Notes under the pieces: model-generated | What the model was told of the DNA's origin: nothing | What the model saw: the letters and a program-made list of their open reading frames with translations, nothing else | Databases searched by the model: none | Assembly (NCBI GenBank): GCA_035507915.1 | Contig: DATJNS010000065.1 | Location: forward strand, 1 to 14,598 | Length of the DNA stretch: 14,598 bases | Reading direction: 5' to 3' | Origin: JACQAI01 sp035507915 | Lineage (GTDB): Bacteria > Pseudomonadota > Alphaproteobacteria > Elsterales > Elsteraceae | Shown here: one piece after another, positions 1-6,139 of the stretch | Layout: each line of letters starts with the position of its first letter | Numbering within the stretch: position 1 is the stretch's first letter | Made by a program: the position numbers and the translations under genes

Positions 1-70
1 GGCGGTGGCCGCCAAGAGCCCCTGCATATAGGGCGACGGCCCAAAACTTACCAACTATTTCGCCTCGCAT
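1..70 (-). CDS. Possible 5' end of a truncated gene running off the left edge (very tentative)
   Basis: On the minus strand an ATG at 70-68 opens a frame without stops to the window edge, giving about 23 residues that begin MRGEIVGKFWAVALYAGALG. The sequence has a charged start followed by a hydrophobic stretch, as a signal peptide or first membrane helix would. There is no good ribosome binding site: the nearest purine-rich run is about 13 bases away. The frame also stays open upstream of the ATG, so it may be chance. I do not recognise a family. Confidence 0.2.
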   Translation of the reverse strand, partial: MRGEIVGKFWAVALYAGALGGHR

Positions 71-241
71 GGCAAAATCACTGCCACCGTAAGACTTCGC
101 GCACGCAATTCTTCGCGTTCTGAAATATTCGGAATGGCGGAGACGCGAAGCCCGCGAGCGCCGACCAAAGCCAGCGCGGCGGGTCATGGCACGGGCTTGC
201 GAGTCTTTGGCCCGCTCGCGGGCGCTGCGCGCCCTGCCGCG
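1..241. other. Left-edge non-coding stretch
   Basis: This stretch lies downstream of the LacI-family gene, and I recognise no gene in it. Positions about 40-135 are visibly richer in A/T than the rest of the window and contain two direct CTTCGCG copies (94-100 and 112-118). Just after the repressor stop is a short G/C hairpin (GGGCGC at 220-225 pairing with GCGCCC at 229-234, loop of three). It has no T-tract, so it is at best a weak terminator candidate. A possible partial reading frame leaving the window is listed separately. Confidence 0.5.
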
Positions 242-1330
242 CTAGCCGCGGCGGTCGGCAGGGCGCTGGCGGCGGTCGCGCGCCTCGCGCCGGCGATCGG
301 CGGCGGTCTGGCGCCGGATCGGCGCGGTCGAGCCGCGCACCACAAGCTCGGGCGCGAGCGTGATGGTGCGCACCGGCGCGCGCGGATCGAGCATGCGGTC
401 GAGCAGCAGGCGCGCGGCCTCGGCGCCCATGTCGTATTGCGGGATGCGCACCGTGGTGAGCGGCGGCGCCATGCGGTCGACGAAGCGCAGGTCGTTGTAG
501 CCGACGATCGACACCGCTTTGGGGCAGGCGAGCCCGCGTGCCGCCAGCTCGTCGTAGCAGCCCATCGCGATCAGGTCGTTGCCGGCCAGCACCGCGGTGA
601 ACTTGGCGCCGCGCGTCAGCAGCTGGCCGAACTGGCGCCGGCCCTCCGCCTCGGTCATCGACCGGCACACCAGCACGAGGCGCGGATCGACCCGCAGCCC
701 GGCGGCCACCATGGCGCGCGCGAAGCTGCGCTGACGCAGCCGCCCGGTCGACAGATCCTGCGGGCCCGCGAGATGCGCGATCGCGCGGTGGCCGAGCCCA
801 ACCAGATGCTCGACCGCGAGGCGGATGCCGGCGGCGTCGTCGACCACCACGGCGCTCGTCGCGCGGTCGTCGACCGTGCGGTTGACCAGCACGAGCGGGA
901 TCTCGTCCGCGCGGCATTCGGCGATCAGGGCGTCCTCGCGGTGCGCGGTCGCGAGGATCAGCCCGTCGACCCGCCGCTCGCGCATGCGCTGCAGCAGCGT
1001 GCGCGCGCGCGCCGGCTCGTTGTCGCTGTTGCCCAGCACCGCCGTGTAGCCGGCGGCACCCAGCGCGTCCTCGATGCCGCGCACGATCGCGGCGAACAGC
1101 GGGTTGGTGAGGTCGGGGATCACCACGCCGACGGTCGACGAGCGCTGCGTCCGCAGGCTGGCGGCCAGCGCGTGCGGCCGGTAGCCGACCTGGGCGGCCG
1201 CCTCGAGCACGCGTGCGGCGACCGCCGGCCGGATCATCGCGCGCGTGCCCGGGTTGAGCACCCGCGACACCGTCGAGGCGTGCACCCCGGCGAGCCGCGC
1301 GACGTCGGCCAGACGCTTATGACGAATCAC
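242..1330 (-). CDS. LacI/GalR-family transcriptional repressor
   Basis: This is a DNA-binding repressor whose sugar or organic-acid effector is unknown. Counting from the GTG at 1330, residues 6-26 form the LacI helix-turn-helix (RLADVARLAG then HASTVSRVLN). The hinge follows (GYRPHALAASLR), then a periplasmic-binding-protein-like effector domain beginning VGVVIPDLTNP and ending near VVRGS. The frame is open back to a GTG at 1396, but that codon lies inside the operator palindrome and upstream of the predicted transcription start. The GTG at 1330, preceded by AGGGGG, gives the usual short N-terminus and is preferred (362 aa). The last 25 or so residues are an unusual Arg-rich tail beyond the normal family end. 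The gene is divergent from the dehydrogenase gene at 1454, its likely target together with itself. Confidence 0.92.
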   Translation of the reverse strand: MIRHKRLADVARLAGVHASTVSRVLNPGTRAMIRPAVAARVLEAAAQVGYRPHALAASLRTQRSSTVGVVIPDLTNPLFAAIVRGIEDALGAAGYTAVLGNSDNEPARARTLLQRMRERRVDGLILATAHREDALIAECRADEIPLVLVNRTVDDRATSAVVVDDAAGIRLAVEHLVGLGHRAIAHLAGPQDLSTGRLRQRSFARAMVAAGLRVDPRLVLVCRSMTEAEGRRQFGQLLTRGAKFTAVLAGNDLIAMGCYDELAARGLACPKAVSIVGYNDLRFVDRMAPPLTTVRIPQYDMGAEAARLLLDRMLDPRAPVRTITLAPELVVRGSTAPIRRQTAADRRREARDRRQRPADRRG

Positions 1331-1350
1331 CGCACCCCCTGCGTCGGGAA

Positions 1351-1377
1351 TTGCTGCGACCTGCGTGTCATGATAAT
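1351..1377 (+). promoter_or_regulatory. Weak candidate promoter for the dehydrogenase gene
   Basis: On the plus strand GATAAT (1372-1377) matches the -10 consensus at five of six positions. The only -35-like element is TTGCTG at 1351-1356, with a short 15-base spacer. Transcription would start near 1384, inside the operator, so a bound repressor would block it. The spacing is poor, so this is only the best candidate. Confidence 0.25.
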
Positions 1378-1398
1378 TCCGTGCAATCGATTGCACAA
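1370..1398 (-). promoter_or_regulatory. Probable sigma70-type promoter of the LacI-family gene
   Basis: Read on the minus strand, TTGTGC (1398-1393) and TATCAT (1375-1370) are separated by exactly 17 bases. The -10 matches the consensus at five of six positions and the -35 at three of six. Predicted transcription starts near 1363, leaving a leader of about 30 bases to the GTG at 1330. The operator palindrome overlaps the -35 and most of the spacer, as expected for autorepression. Promoter assignment is by inspection only. Confidence 0.5.
1381..1396. promoter_or_regulatory. LacI-family operator palindrome
   Basis: GTGCAATCGATTGCAC is a perfect 16-bp palindrome. Its core fits the general LacI/GalR-family operator pattern TGnAAnCGnTTnCA, including the central CG. 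It lies between the divergent repressor and dehydrogenase genes, inside the spacer of the predicted repressor promoter and at the predicted start of the opposite transcript. I infer that the adjacent repressor binds here and controls both genes. I noticed no second copy elsewhere in the window. Confidence 0.8.
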
Positions 1399-1453
1399 AG
1401 CGGCCCGTCGTCGACCGGCGTCAGGGCCCGAAAAAAGCATGGGTGAGGGCGAG

Positions 1454-2431
1454 ATGGCGAAGGCCAAGCACACGGCGAAGCACACGATCGGCTGGATCGG
1501 CACCGGGCGGATGGGTTTCCAGCTCGCCACGCGGCTGCTCGAGGCGGGCCACAAGGTCGCGGTCTACAACCGCACGCGCGCCAAGGCCGAGCCGTTGACC
1601 AAGCTGGGCGCGACCCTGGTCGACTCGCCGGCGGCGCTCGCCGATCGCGACATCGTGTTCACCATCGTGGGCCAGGACCCCGACTTCATCGCGGTGACCA
1701 CCGGACCGGGCGGCGTGCTGACGCGCAAGGACACCGCGCCCAAGATCCTGATCGACGTCTCGACCGTGTCGGACGACGTCTCGCTCGGCGTGCGCGCGGC
1801 GGCCGCCAAGCGCGGCTGCGACCTGCTGGCGGCGCCGATCAGCGGCAACCCCAAGGTCGTCAAGGCCGGCAAGGGCAGCGTCGTCGTCTCGGGGCCGGCC
1901 AAGGCATTCGCGACCGCGCGGCCCTACCTCGCCACGTTCGGGCGCGGCGTCTCCTATGTCGGCGACAAGGAGCAGGCGCGCCTGGTCAAGATCTGCCACA
2001 ACGTGATGCTGGGCGTGGTCGCCGAGTGCCTGGCCGAGATCTCCGTGCTGGCGACCGCGCACGGCATTCCGCGCCACGCCTTCCTCGACTTCTTCAACAA
2101 CAGCGTGATGGGCTCGGAGTTCACGCGCTACAAGTCGCCGGCCTACGTCAATCTCGACTTCGCCGCGACCTTCACGCCGCCCTTGCTGCGCAAGGACCTC
2201 GAGCTCGGCCTGACGGCGGCGCGCAAGCGCGACGTGCCGATGCCGGTGACCGCGCTGGTGCGCGAGATCCTGACCACGATGATCGGCAACGGCTACAAGG
2301 ACCAGGACTTCGCGACCTTCATCATGTTCCTCGCCAAGGGCGCCGGCCTCAAGCTCAAGCCCGAGAACGTCGCGGTCGACGACGGCCTGTCGGCGGCCGA
2401 CGCGAAGAAGGGCCGCGCGAAGCGCGCGTGA
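1454..2431 (+). CDS. NAD(P)-dependent beta-hydroxyacid dehydrogenase (3-hydroxyisobutyrate dehydrogenase superfamily)
   Basis: This soluble oxidoreductase would interconvert a beta-hydroxy acid and its aldehyde or keto acid with NAD(P); the substrate cannot be read from sequence. The 325 residues begin with a Rossmann motif GWIGTGRMG (13-21). The substrate-binding motif is APISGNP, with Ser130 and an Asn where the family usually has Gly. The catalytic Lys179 and following Asn183 fit the K-x-x-x-N signature. The ATG at 1454 has GGTGAGGG just upstream; the in-frame ATG at 1439 has no ribosome binding site. The C-terminus ends in a basic Ala/Lys/Arg tail. The gene is divergent from the LacI-family gene and likely repressed by it. 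The DUF917 gene begins 82 bases downstream. Confidence 0.88.
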   Translation: MAKAKHTAKHTIGWIGTGRMGFQLATRLLEAGHKVAVYNRTRAKAEPLTKLGATLVDSPAALADRDIVFTIVGQDPDFIAVTTGPGGVLTRKDTAPKILIDVSTVSDDVSLGVRAAAAKRGCDLLAAPISGNPKVVKAGKGSVVVSGPAKAFATARPYLATFGRGVSYVGDKEQARLVKICHNVMLGVVAECLAEISVLATAHGIPRHAFLDFFNNSVMGSEFTRYKSPAYVNLDFAATFTPPLLRKDLELGLTAARKRDVPMPVTALVREILTTMIGNGYKDQDFATFIMFLAKGAGLKLKPENVAVDDGLSAADAKKGRAKRA

Positions 2432-2437
2432 CCGGCG

Positions 2438-2462
2438 GCCGGCCCCGCCGTTGCGGGCCGGC
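2438..2462 (+). terminator. G/C hairpin after the dehydrogenase stop codon
   Basis: GCCGGCCC (2438-2445) pairs perfectly with GGGCCGGC (2455-2462) around a nine-base loop, starting six bases after the TGA at 2429-2431. There is no T-run after it, so it may attenuate or protect RNA ends rather than terminate transcription. Confidence 0.35.
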
Positions 2463-2468
2463 ATGCTA

Positions 2469-2494
2469 GGGTGCCCACTCGACACGAGGCACCC
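2469..2494 (+). promoter_or_regulatory. Leader hairpin upstream of the DUF917 gene
   Basis: GGGTGCC (2469-2475) pairs with GGCACCC (2488-2494). Inside it TCG (2479-2481) pairs with CGA (2485-2487) over an ACA loop, leaving a three-base bulge. The structure ends 19 bases before the ATG at 2514, just ahead of the GAGG ribosome binding site (2500-2503). It could modulate translation or stabilise the message. No known riboswitch class is recognised. Confidence 0.35.
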
Positions 2495-2513
2495 ACCACG
2501 AGGCGCCGGATCG

Positions 2514-3599
2514 ATGCGGGCGATCACCGAGGCCGACCTCGACGACTTGGCGACCGGGTCGTGGATCCTGGGCGCCGGCGGTGGCGGCCAGCCCTACTAC
2601 AGCCTGCTCGAGATGAAGGCGCTCTATCGCGCGGGCCGGCGCGTCGCGCTGATGGACCCGTTGGCGCTCGCCGACGACGCGCTGGTCGCCTGCGTCGGCC
2701 AGATGGGCGCGCCCTTGGTGATCCAGGAGAAGCTGACCGACGCCAACGTGATGGCCGAGACCGTCCGCATGATGGAGCGCCATCTCGGCCGGCGCTTCGA
2801 CGCCATCATGTTGTGGGAGGTCGGCGGCAACAATTGCTTCCAGCCGTTCCTCGCCGGCGCGCTGCTCGACCTGCCGGTGGTCGATTGCGACGCGATGGGC
2901 CGCGCCTTCCCGCAGGCCGACATGACGACGTTCGCGATCTGCGACCTGCCCGCGCATCCCTGGACCATGGTCGACATCCGCCGCAACCGCATCCTGTTCG
3001 CGGAGGCGGTCGACTGGAGCTGGATGGAGCGCATGACGCGGCGCGCCTGCGCGGTGTTCGGCTCGGTCGCCGCGACCTGCAAGGCGCCGCGCAGCGGCCG
3101 CGAGGTCAAGACCGCGAGCTGCCTCCACACCGTGACCAAGGCGCTCGGCATCGGCGCGGCGGTGCGCGAGGCCCGGCGCGCGCACCGTGATCCGATCGAC
3201 GCCCTAATCGCGCGCGAAGGCGGCCGGCGCTTGTTCCGCGGCAAGGTCTCCGACGCGATGCGCCGCACCACCGAGGGGTTCCTGCGCGGCCATTTGGCGA
3301 TCGACGGCCTCGACGAGAACCGCGGGCAAGCCATGACGCTCGACTTCCAGAACGAGTTCATCGTCGGGCGCATCGACGGCGCCGTGCGCGTCACCGCGCC
3401 CGACCTGATCTGCGTGATGGACAGCGTGTCGGGCGAGGCGATCGGCACCGAGACCGTGCGCTACGGCCAGCGCGTCACCGTGGTCGCGCTGCCGGCGCCG
3501 CCGATCCTGCTGTCCGAGAAAGGCCTGAAGCACGTCGGGCCGCGCGCCTTCGGCTACGACCTCGACTTCCGCTCGGTGTTCGACGCGCGCGCGGACTGA
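2514..3599 (+). CDS. DUF917-family protein (S-methylthiohydantoin desulfurase-like family)
   Basis: The 361-residue length and organisation match the DUF917 family. An N-terminal ITEADLDDLATGSWILGAGG segment leads into a Gly-rich loop (GAGGGG at 20-25) followed by Pro-Tyr-Tyr. Later come an EVGGNN segment, PVVDCDAMGRAFP, and a C-terminal beta-rich half with APDLICVMDS. Members often sit beside hydantoinase-like genes, and from memory one has been described as an S-methylthiohydantoin desulfurase; the reaction here is unknown. The ATG at 2514 has GAGG upstream and gives the usual N-terminus; an in-frame ATG at 2451 lies within the upstream hairpin region and is rejected. The gene probably belongs with the dehydrogenase before it. 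Its stop is seven bases from the stop of the convergent TRIC-type gene. Confidence 0.85.
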   Translation: MRAITEADLDDLATGSWILGAGGGGQPYYSLLEMKALYRAGRRVALMDPLALADDALVACVGQMGAPLVIQEKLTDANVMAETVRMMERHLGRRFDAIMLWEVGGNNCFQPFLAGALLDLPVVDCDAMGRAFPQADMTTFAICDLPAHPWTMVDIRRNRILFAEAVDWSWMERMTRRACAVFGSVAATCKAPRSGREVKTASCLHTVTKALGIGAAVREARRAHRDPIDALIAREGGRRLFRGKVSDAMRRTTEGFLRGHLAIDGLDENRGQAMTLDFQNEFIVGRIDGAVRVTAPDLICVMDSVSGEAIGTETVRYGQRVTVVALPAPPILLSEKGLKHVGPRAFGYDLDFRSVFDARAD

Positions 3600-3606
3600 C
3601 CGCGCC

Positions 3607-4233
3607 TCACGAGGCGATCGCGCGCGGCAGGTTCCAATGCAGCGCCGCGGCGACCACGCGCAGTCCGAAGCAGACCACGACGCCGAGCGCGGCGGCGACC
3701 GGCGACGGCAGACGCAGCCGCGTCGCCACCACCGTCACGGCCGCGCCGGCGAGCGCCGCGGTGGCGTACACGTCGACCCGCAGCACGGCCGGCACCTGCG
3801 CCAGCAGCACGTCGCGGAGCGTGCCGCCGCCGACGCCGGTGACGCAGCCGAGCAATGTCGCGATCAACGGATCGATGCCGACGTCGAGCGCCTTGCGCGC
3901 GCCGGCGACCGCGAACAGCGCCAGGCCGGCGGCGTCGAGCTCGACCAGCACGGGCGCCGGGATCAGGGCGACATGACCGCGCCAGAGAAAGGCGCCGGCG
4001 CCCGCCAGGAAGGCGACCGTCGGGTAGCGCCAGTCGCGCAGGGCCGCGGGCGGCGCATCGCCGATCAAGACATCGCGGATCGCGCCGCCGCCCAAGGCGG
4101 TGACGAAGGCCAGCACCAGGACGCCGAACACGTCGAGCCCGCCCGCCATCGCGCGGCTCGCGCCCTCGACCGCGAACACGACGGTGCCCGCGATATCGAG
4201 CACCAGCAGCAACCGGTCGGAGTGACGCGCCAC
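3607..4233 (-). CDS. TRIC-type cation channel family membrane protein (UPF0126, YicG/YadS-like)
   Basis: This is an inner-membrane protein of about seven hydrophobic segments, related to trimeric intracellular cation channels; bacterial members are thought to pass K+ or other small solutes. It consists of an internal duplication. LDIAGTVVFAVEGA with GGGAIRD (48-54) is repeated as LDAAGLALFAVAGA with GGGTLRD (135-141), the hallmark Gly-rich motifs of the family. The GTG at 4233 is chosen because GGGAG lies six bases upstream and the resulting 208 residues match the family size. An upstream in-frame ATG at 4305 adds a non-hydrophobic Arg-rich leader with no ribosome site. The gene converges with the DUF917 gene and has no evident functional tie to it. 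Confidence 0.88.
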   Translation of the reverse strand: MARHSDRLLLVLDIAGTVVFAVEGASRAMAGGLDVFGVLVLAFVTALGGGAIRDVLIGDAPPAALRDWRYPTVAFLAGAGAFLWRGHVALIPAPVLVELDAAGLALFAVAGARKALDVGIDPLIATLLGCVTGVGGGTLRDVLLAQVPAVLRVDVYATAALAGAAVTVVATRLRLPSPVAAALGVVVCFGLRVVAAALHWNLPRAIAS

Positions 4234-4414
4234 GTCGATCTCCCAAGTCGTACGCTTCTCTAGCACGGCGGCTGGCCCCGAAGCGCCACGCCGCCGCGAC
4301 CCCATCGCAAGCCGTCAGCGCGCGTTGACACTTCATCACCATACTTGACGGGCGCGCCGGGGCCGACGGCGTGTAGGGTCGCGTCGTCGATTTTGCCACG
4401 CGACGGATGCCCCC

Positions 4415-4567
4415 ATGCCACGATATGCCCACAACAAGCGGCCGCACATCGGCGCGGCCTGGCTGGACGAGAGGGAGCCCGCGAGGCCGCGCGTTTGGGT
4501 CGCCTGGTGTCTTTGGGCGGCGCTCGCCGCCGTCGTGCTGCTCGCGCTCGCGATCCATCACGCCTGA
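4415..4567 (+). CDS. Small single-pass membrane protein, 50 aa, hypothetical
   Basis: This is a short frame ATG...TGA. The first 26 residues are polar and basic (MPRYAHNKRPHIG at the start, then WLDEREPARPR). They are followed by one clear transmembrane helix (residues 27-47, Trp-rich then Ala/Leu/Val) and end in IHHA. Basic residues before the helix predict the N-terminus in the cytoplasm. The upstream GGA at 4405-4407, seven bases from the ATG, is a weak ribosome site. The frame uses typical G/C-ending codons, unlike the overlapping frames. I do not recognise a family. It stands alone between the TRIC-type gene (divergent) and the EAL gene, whose start is 276 bases downstream. Confidence 0.5.
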   Translation: MPRYAHNKRPHIGAAWLDEREPARPRVWVAWCLWAALAAVVLLALAIHHA

Positions 4568-4843
4568 GGTCCGGTTCGTTGGAATGATCGCGGCGCGCGC
4601 GGGGTCGCGGACGGTGATGCGGCCTTACGATTGCTTACGGACCTTGTCTGGCTTCGCCTCGGCGCAGGGCGCACGATTGCCGCCGATGGGCAGCACCGTC
4701 TGCTCGCTCCGACACCTGGCGGAAGACGGAGGATCCCCCAGCCTTACATTTTCGCACGCAACTTGACGGGCGTTCGCGACACGTGCGCCGCACTATCGAC
4801 GACAGACAAAGCCCCTCACCGTCGACCAGCCGAAGAGGCCATC
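4568..4843 (+). other. Intergenic region upstream of the REC-EAL gene
   Basis: No convincing gene is seen; the open frames here have poor codon bias and no recognisable domains. A TTGACG at 4763-4768 could be a -35, but the only -10-like string nearby (ACTATC, 4792-4797) is too far away. A CACGTG palindrome sits at 4780-4785. The ribosome site of the next gene (GAAGAGG, 4832-4838) closes the region. Confidence 0.4.
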
Positions 4844-6085
4844 ATGAGCGTGATCGAGAAGCCGAGCGAGACGAGCGAGGCGCCCACCATCCCGTCGTTC
4901 CGCGCGCTGATTCTCGAAGACCATGACTTCCAGCGGCGGATCGGCGTGCAGATCCTCAGGCATTGCGGCGCGTCCAGCGTGCAGGAGGCGGCGGACGGCG
5001 CGACCGCGCTCGCGCTCGTCAAGGCGGCATCCCAGCCGATCGACGTGATGCTCTGCGACGTCAACATGCCGGGCATGGACGGGCTGGCGTTCCTGCGCCA
5101 CATCGCCGAGCAGGGCAGCACGAGCTCCGTCATCCTGGCCAGCGCGCTCGATGCCTCGATCATCCGCTCCGCCGAGATCATGGCGAAGAGCTACGGGATC
5201 CGGCTGGTCGGCGTGGTCGAGAAGCCGCTGTCGCGGGACAAGCTGATGCCGCTGCTGCTGCGCCATTTCAGCCAGAACGTCGTCGCGCATCGAGCCGCGG
5301 TCGAGCCGATGCCGCTCGAGGAAATCAAGCGGGGCATCCGGGACAAGCAATTCGAGCCGTTCTTTCAGCCCAAGGTCGACATCAGGAGCGGCACGCTGGT
5401 GGGCGTCGAGGCGCTCCTGCGCTGGCGTCATCCCGAGGCCGGGCTCGTCCCGCCGGCGTTCTTCGTGTCGGTGATGGAGCGCGAGGGGCTGATATCGCCG
5501 GTCACCTTCACGCTGATCGAAGGCGCGCTGACGCACAGTCGGCGCTGGCGCGACCTCGGCCTCGACGTGCCGATCGCGATCAACATCTCCGTCGAATCGC
5601 TCAGCGACACCAGCCTGCCGGATCGGCTCGAGGACCTCACCAAGGTGGCGGGGCTCACGCCCGGCGCGCTGACCCTCGAGGTCACGGAGACGGTCGCGAT
5701 GACCGATCTCGGCCGCTCGCTGGAGACGCTCGCGCGTTGCCGCATCAAGGGCTTCGACCTCTCGATCGACGACTACGGGACCGGCTTCTCCTCGATGCAG
5801 CAGCTCACCCGCCTGCCGTTGAGCGAGCTCAAGATCGACCAGAGCTTCGTGACCGGCGCCACCGGGCAGCCCGTCCTCGAAGCGTTGATCGAGACCAGCG
5901 TCATGATGGCCAAGCGCCTCCATCTCAAGACCATCGCCGAAGGCGTCGAGAGCAGCGAGGACTGGAACGTGGTTTCCCGGCTCGGCTGCGACGCCGCGCA
6001 AGGCTACCTGGTCGCCAAACCGATGCCGGGAGAGCAGTTGGCCGACTGGTACCAGGGCTGGATGAAAAACCACGCCGGTGCGTAG
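4844..6085 (+). CDS. REC-EAL response regulator, predicted c-di-GMP phosphodiesterase (RocR-like architecture)
   Basis: This cytoplasmic response regulator is predicted to hydrolyse c-di-GMP to pGpG. Residues 20-140 are a receiver: acidic pair Glu25-Asp26, phospho-acceptor Asp72 (CDVNMPGMDG), Ser100 and Lys127 (EKP). Residues 158-405 are an EAL domain with every motif expected of an active enzyme: EAL at 189-191, the NIS Asn, LEVTET, DDYGTG, LKID, AEGVES and QGY. The 413-residue length and domain order match RocR of Pseudomonas aeruginosa, in which phosphorylation of REC controls EAL activity. The ATG at 4844 has GAAGAGG five bases upstream. The hybrid kinase gene starts 54 bases after its stop on the same strand, so it is the likely phosphodonor. 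No DNA-binding or GGDEF domain is present. Confidence 0.93.
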   Translation: MSVIEKPSETSEAPTIPSFRALILEDHDFQRRIGVQILRHCGASSVQEAADGATALALVKAASQPIDVMLCDVNMPGMDGLAFLRHIAEQGSTSSVILASALDASIIRSAEIMAKSYGIRLVGVVEKPLSRDKLMPLLLRHFSQNVVAHRAAVEPMPLEEIKRGIRDKQFEPFFQPKVDIRSGTLVGVEALLRWRHPEAGLVPPAFFVSVMEREGLISPVTFTLIEGALTHSRRWRDLGLDVPIAINISVESLSDTSLPDRLEDLTKVAGLTPGALTLEVTETVAMTDLGRSLETLARCRIKGFDLSIDDYGTGFSSMQQLTRLPLSELKIDQSFVTGATGQPVLEALIETSVMMAKRLHLKTIAEGVESSEDWNVVSRLGCDAAQGYLVAKPMPGEQLADWYQGWMKNHAGA

Positions 6086-6139
6086 AGCCGACCGTATGCG
6101 CAGCTCCCGGCATGGCTCAGGCAACCGCGGGGTCAGGCG

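Noticed and set aside
1331..1396. Extended LacI-family start at the GTG at 1396
   Set aside because: The start codon lies within the operator palindrome and upstream of the predicted -10 element; the extra 22 residues do not resemble the family N-terminus.
134..1453. Long N-terminal extension of the dehydrogenase at 1454
   Set aside because: It runs antisense through the whole LacI-family gene and is Arg/His-rich. The Rossmann motif starts just after the ATG at 1454, which has a good ribosome site.
4325..4379. TTGACA (4325-4330) and TAGGGT (4374-4379) as a promoter for the 50-codon gene
   Set aside because: No pair of -35 and -10 elements has acceptable spacing; the second TTGACG at 4345 is 23 bases from TAGGGT.
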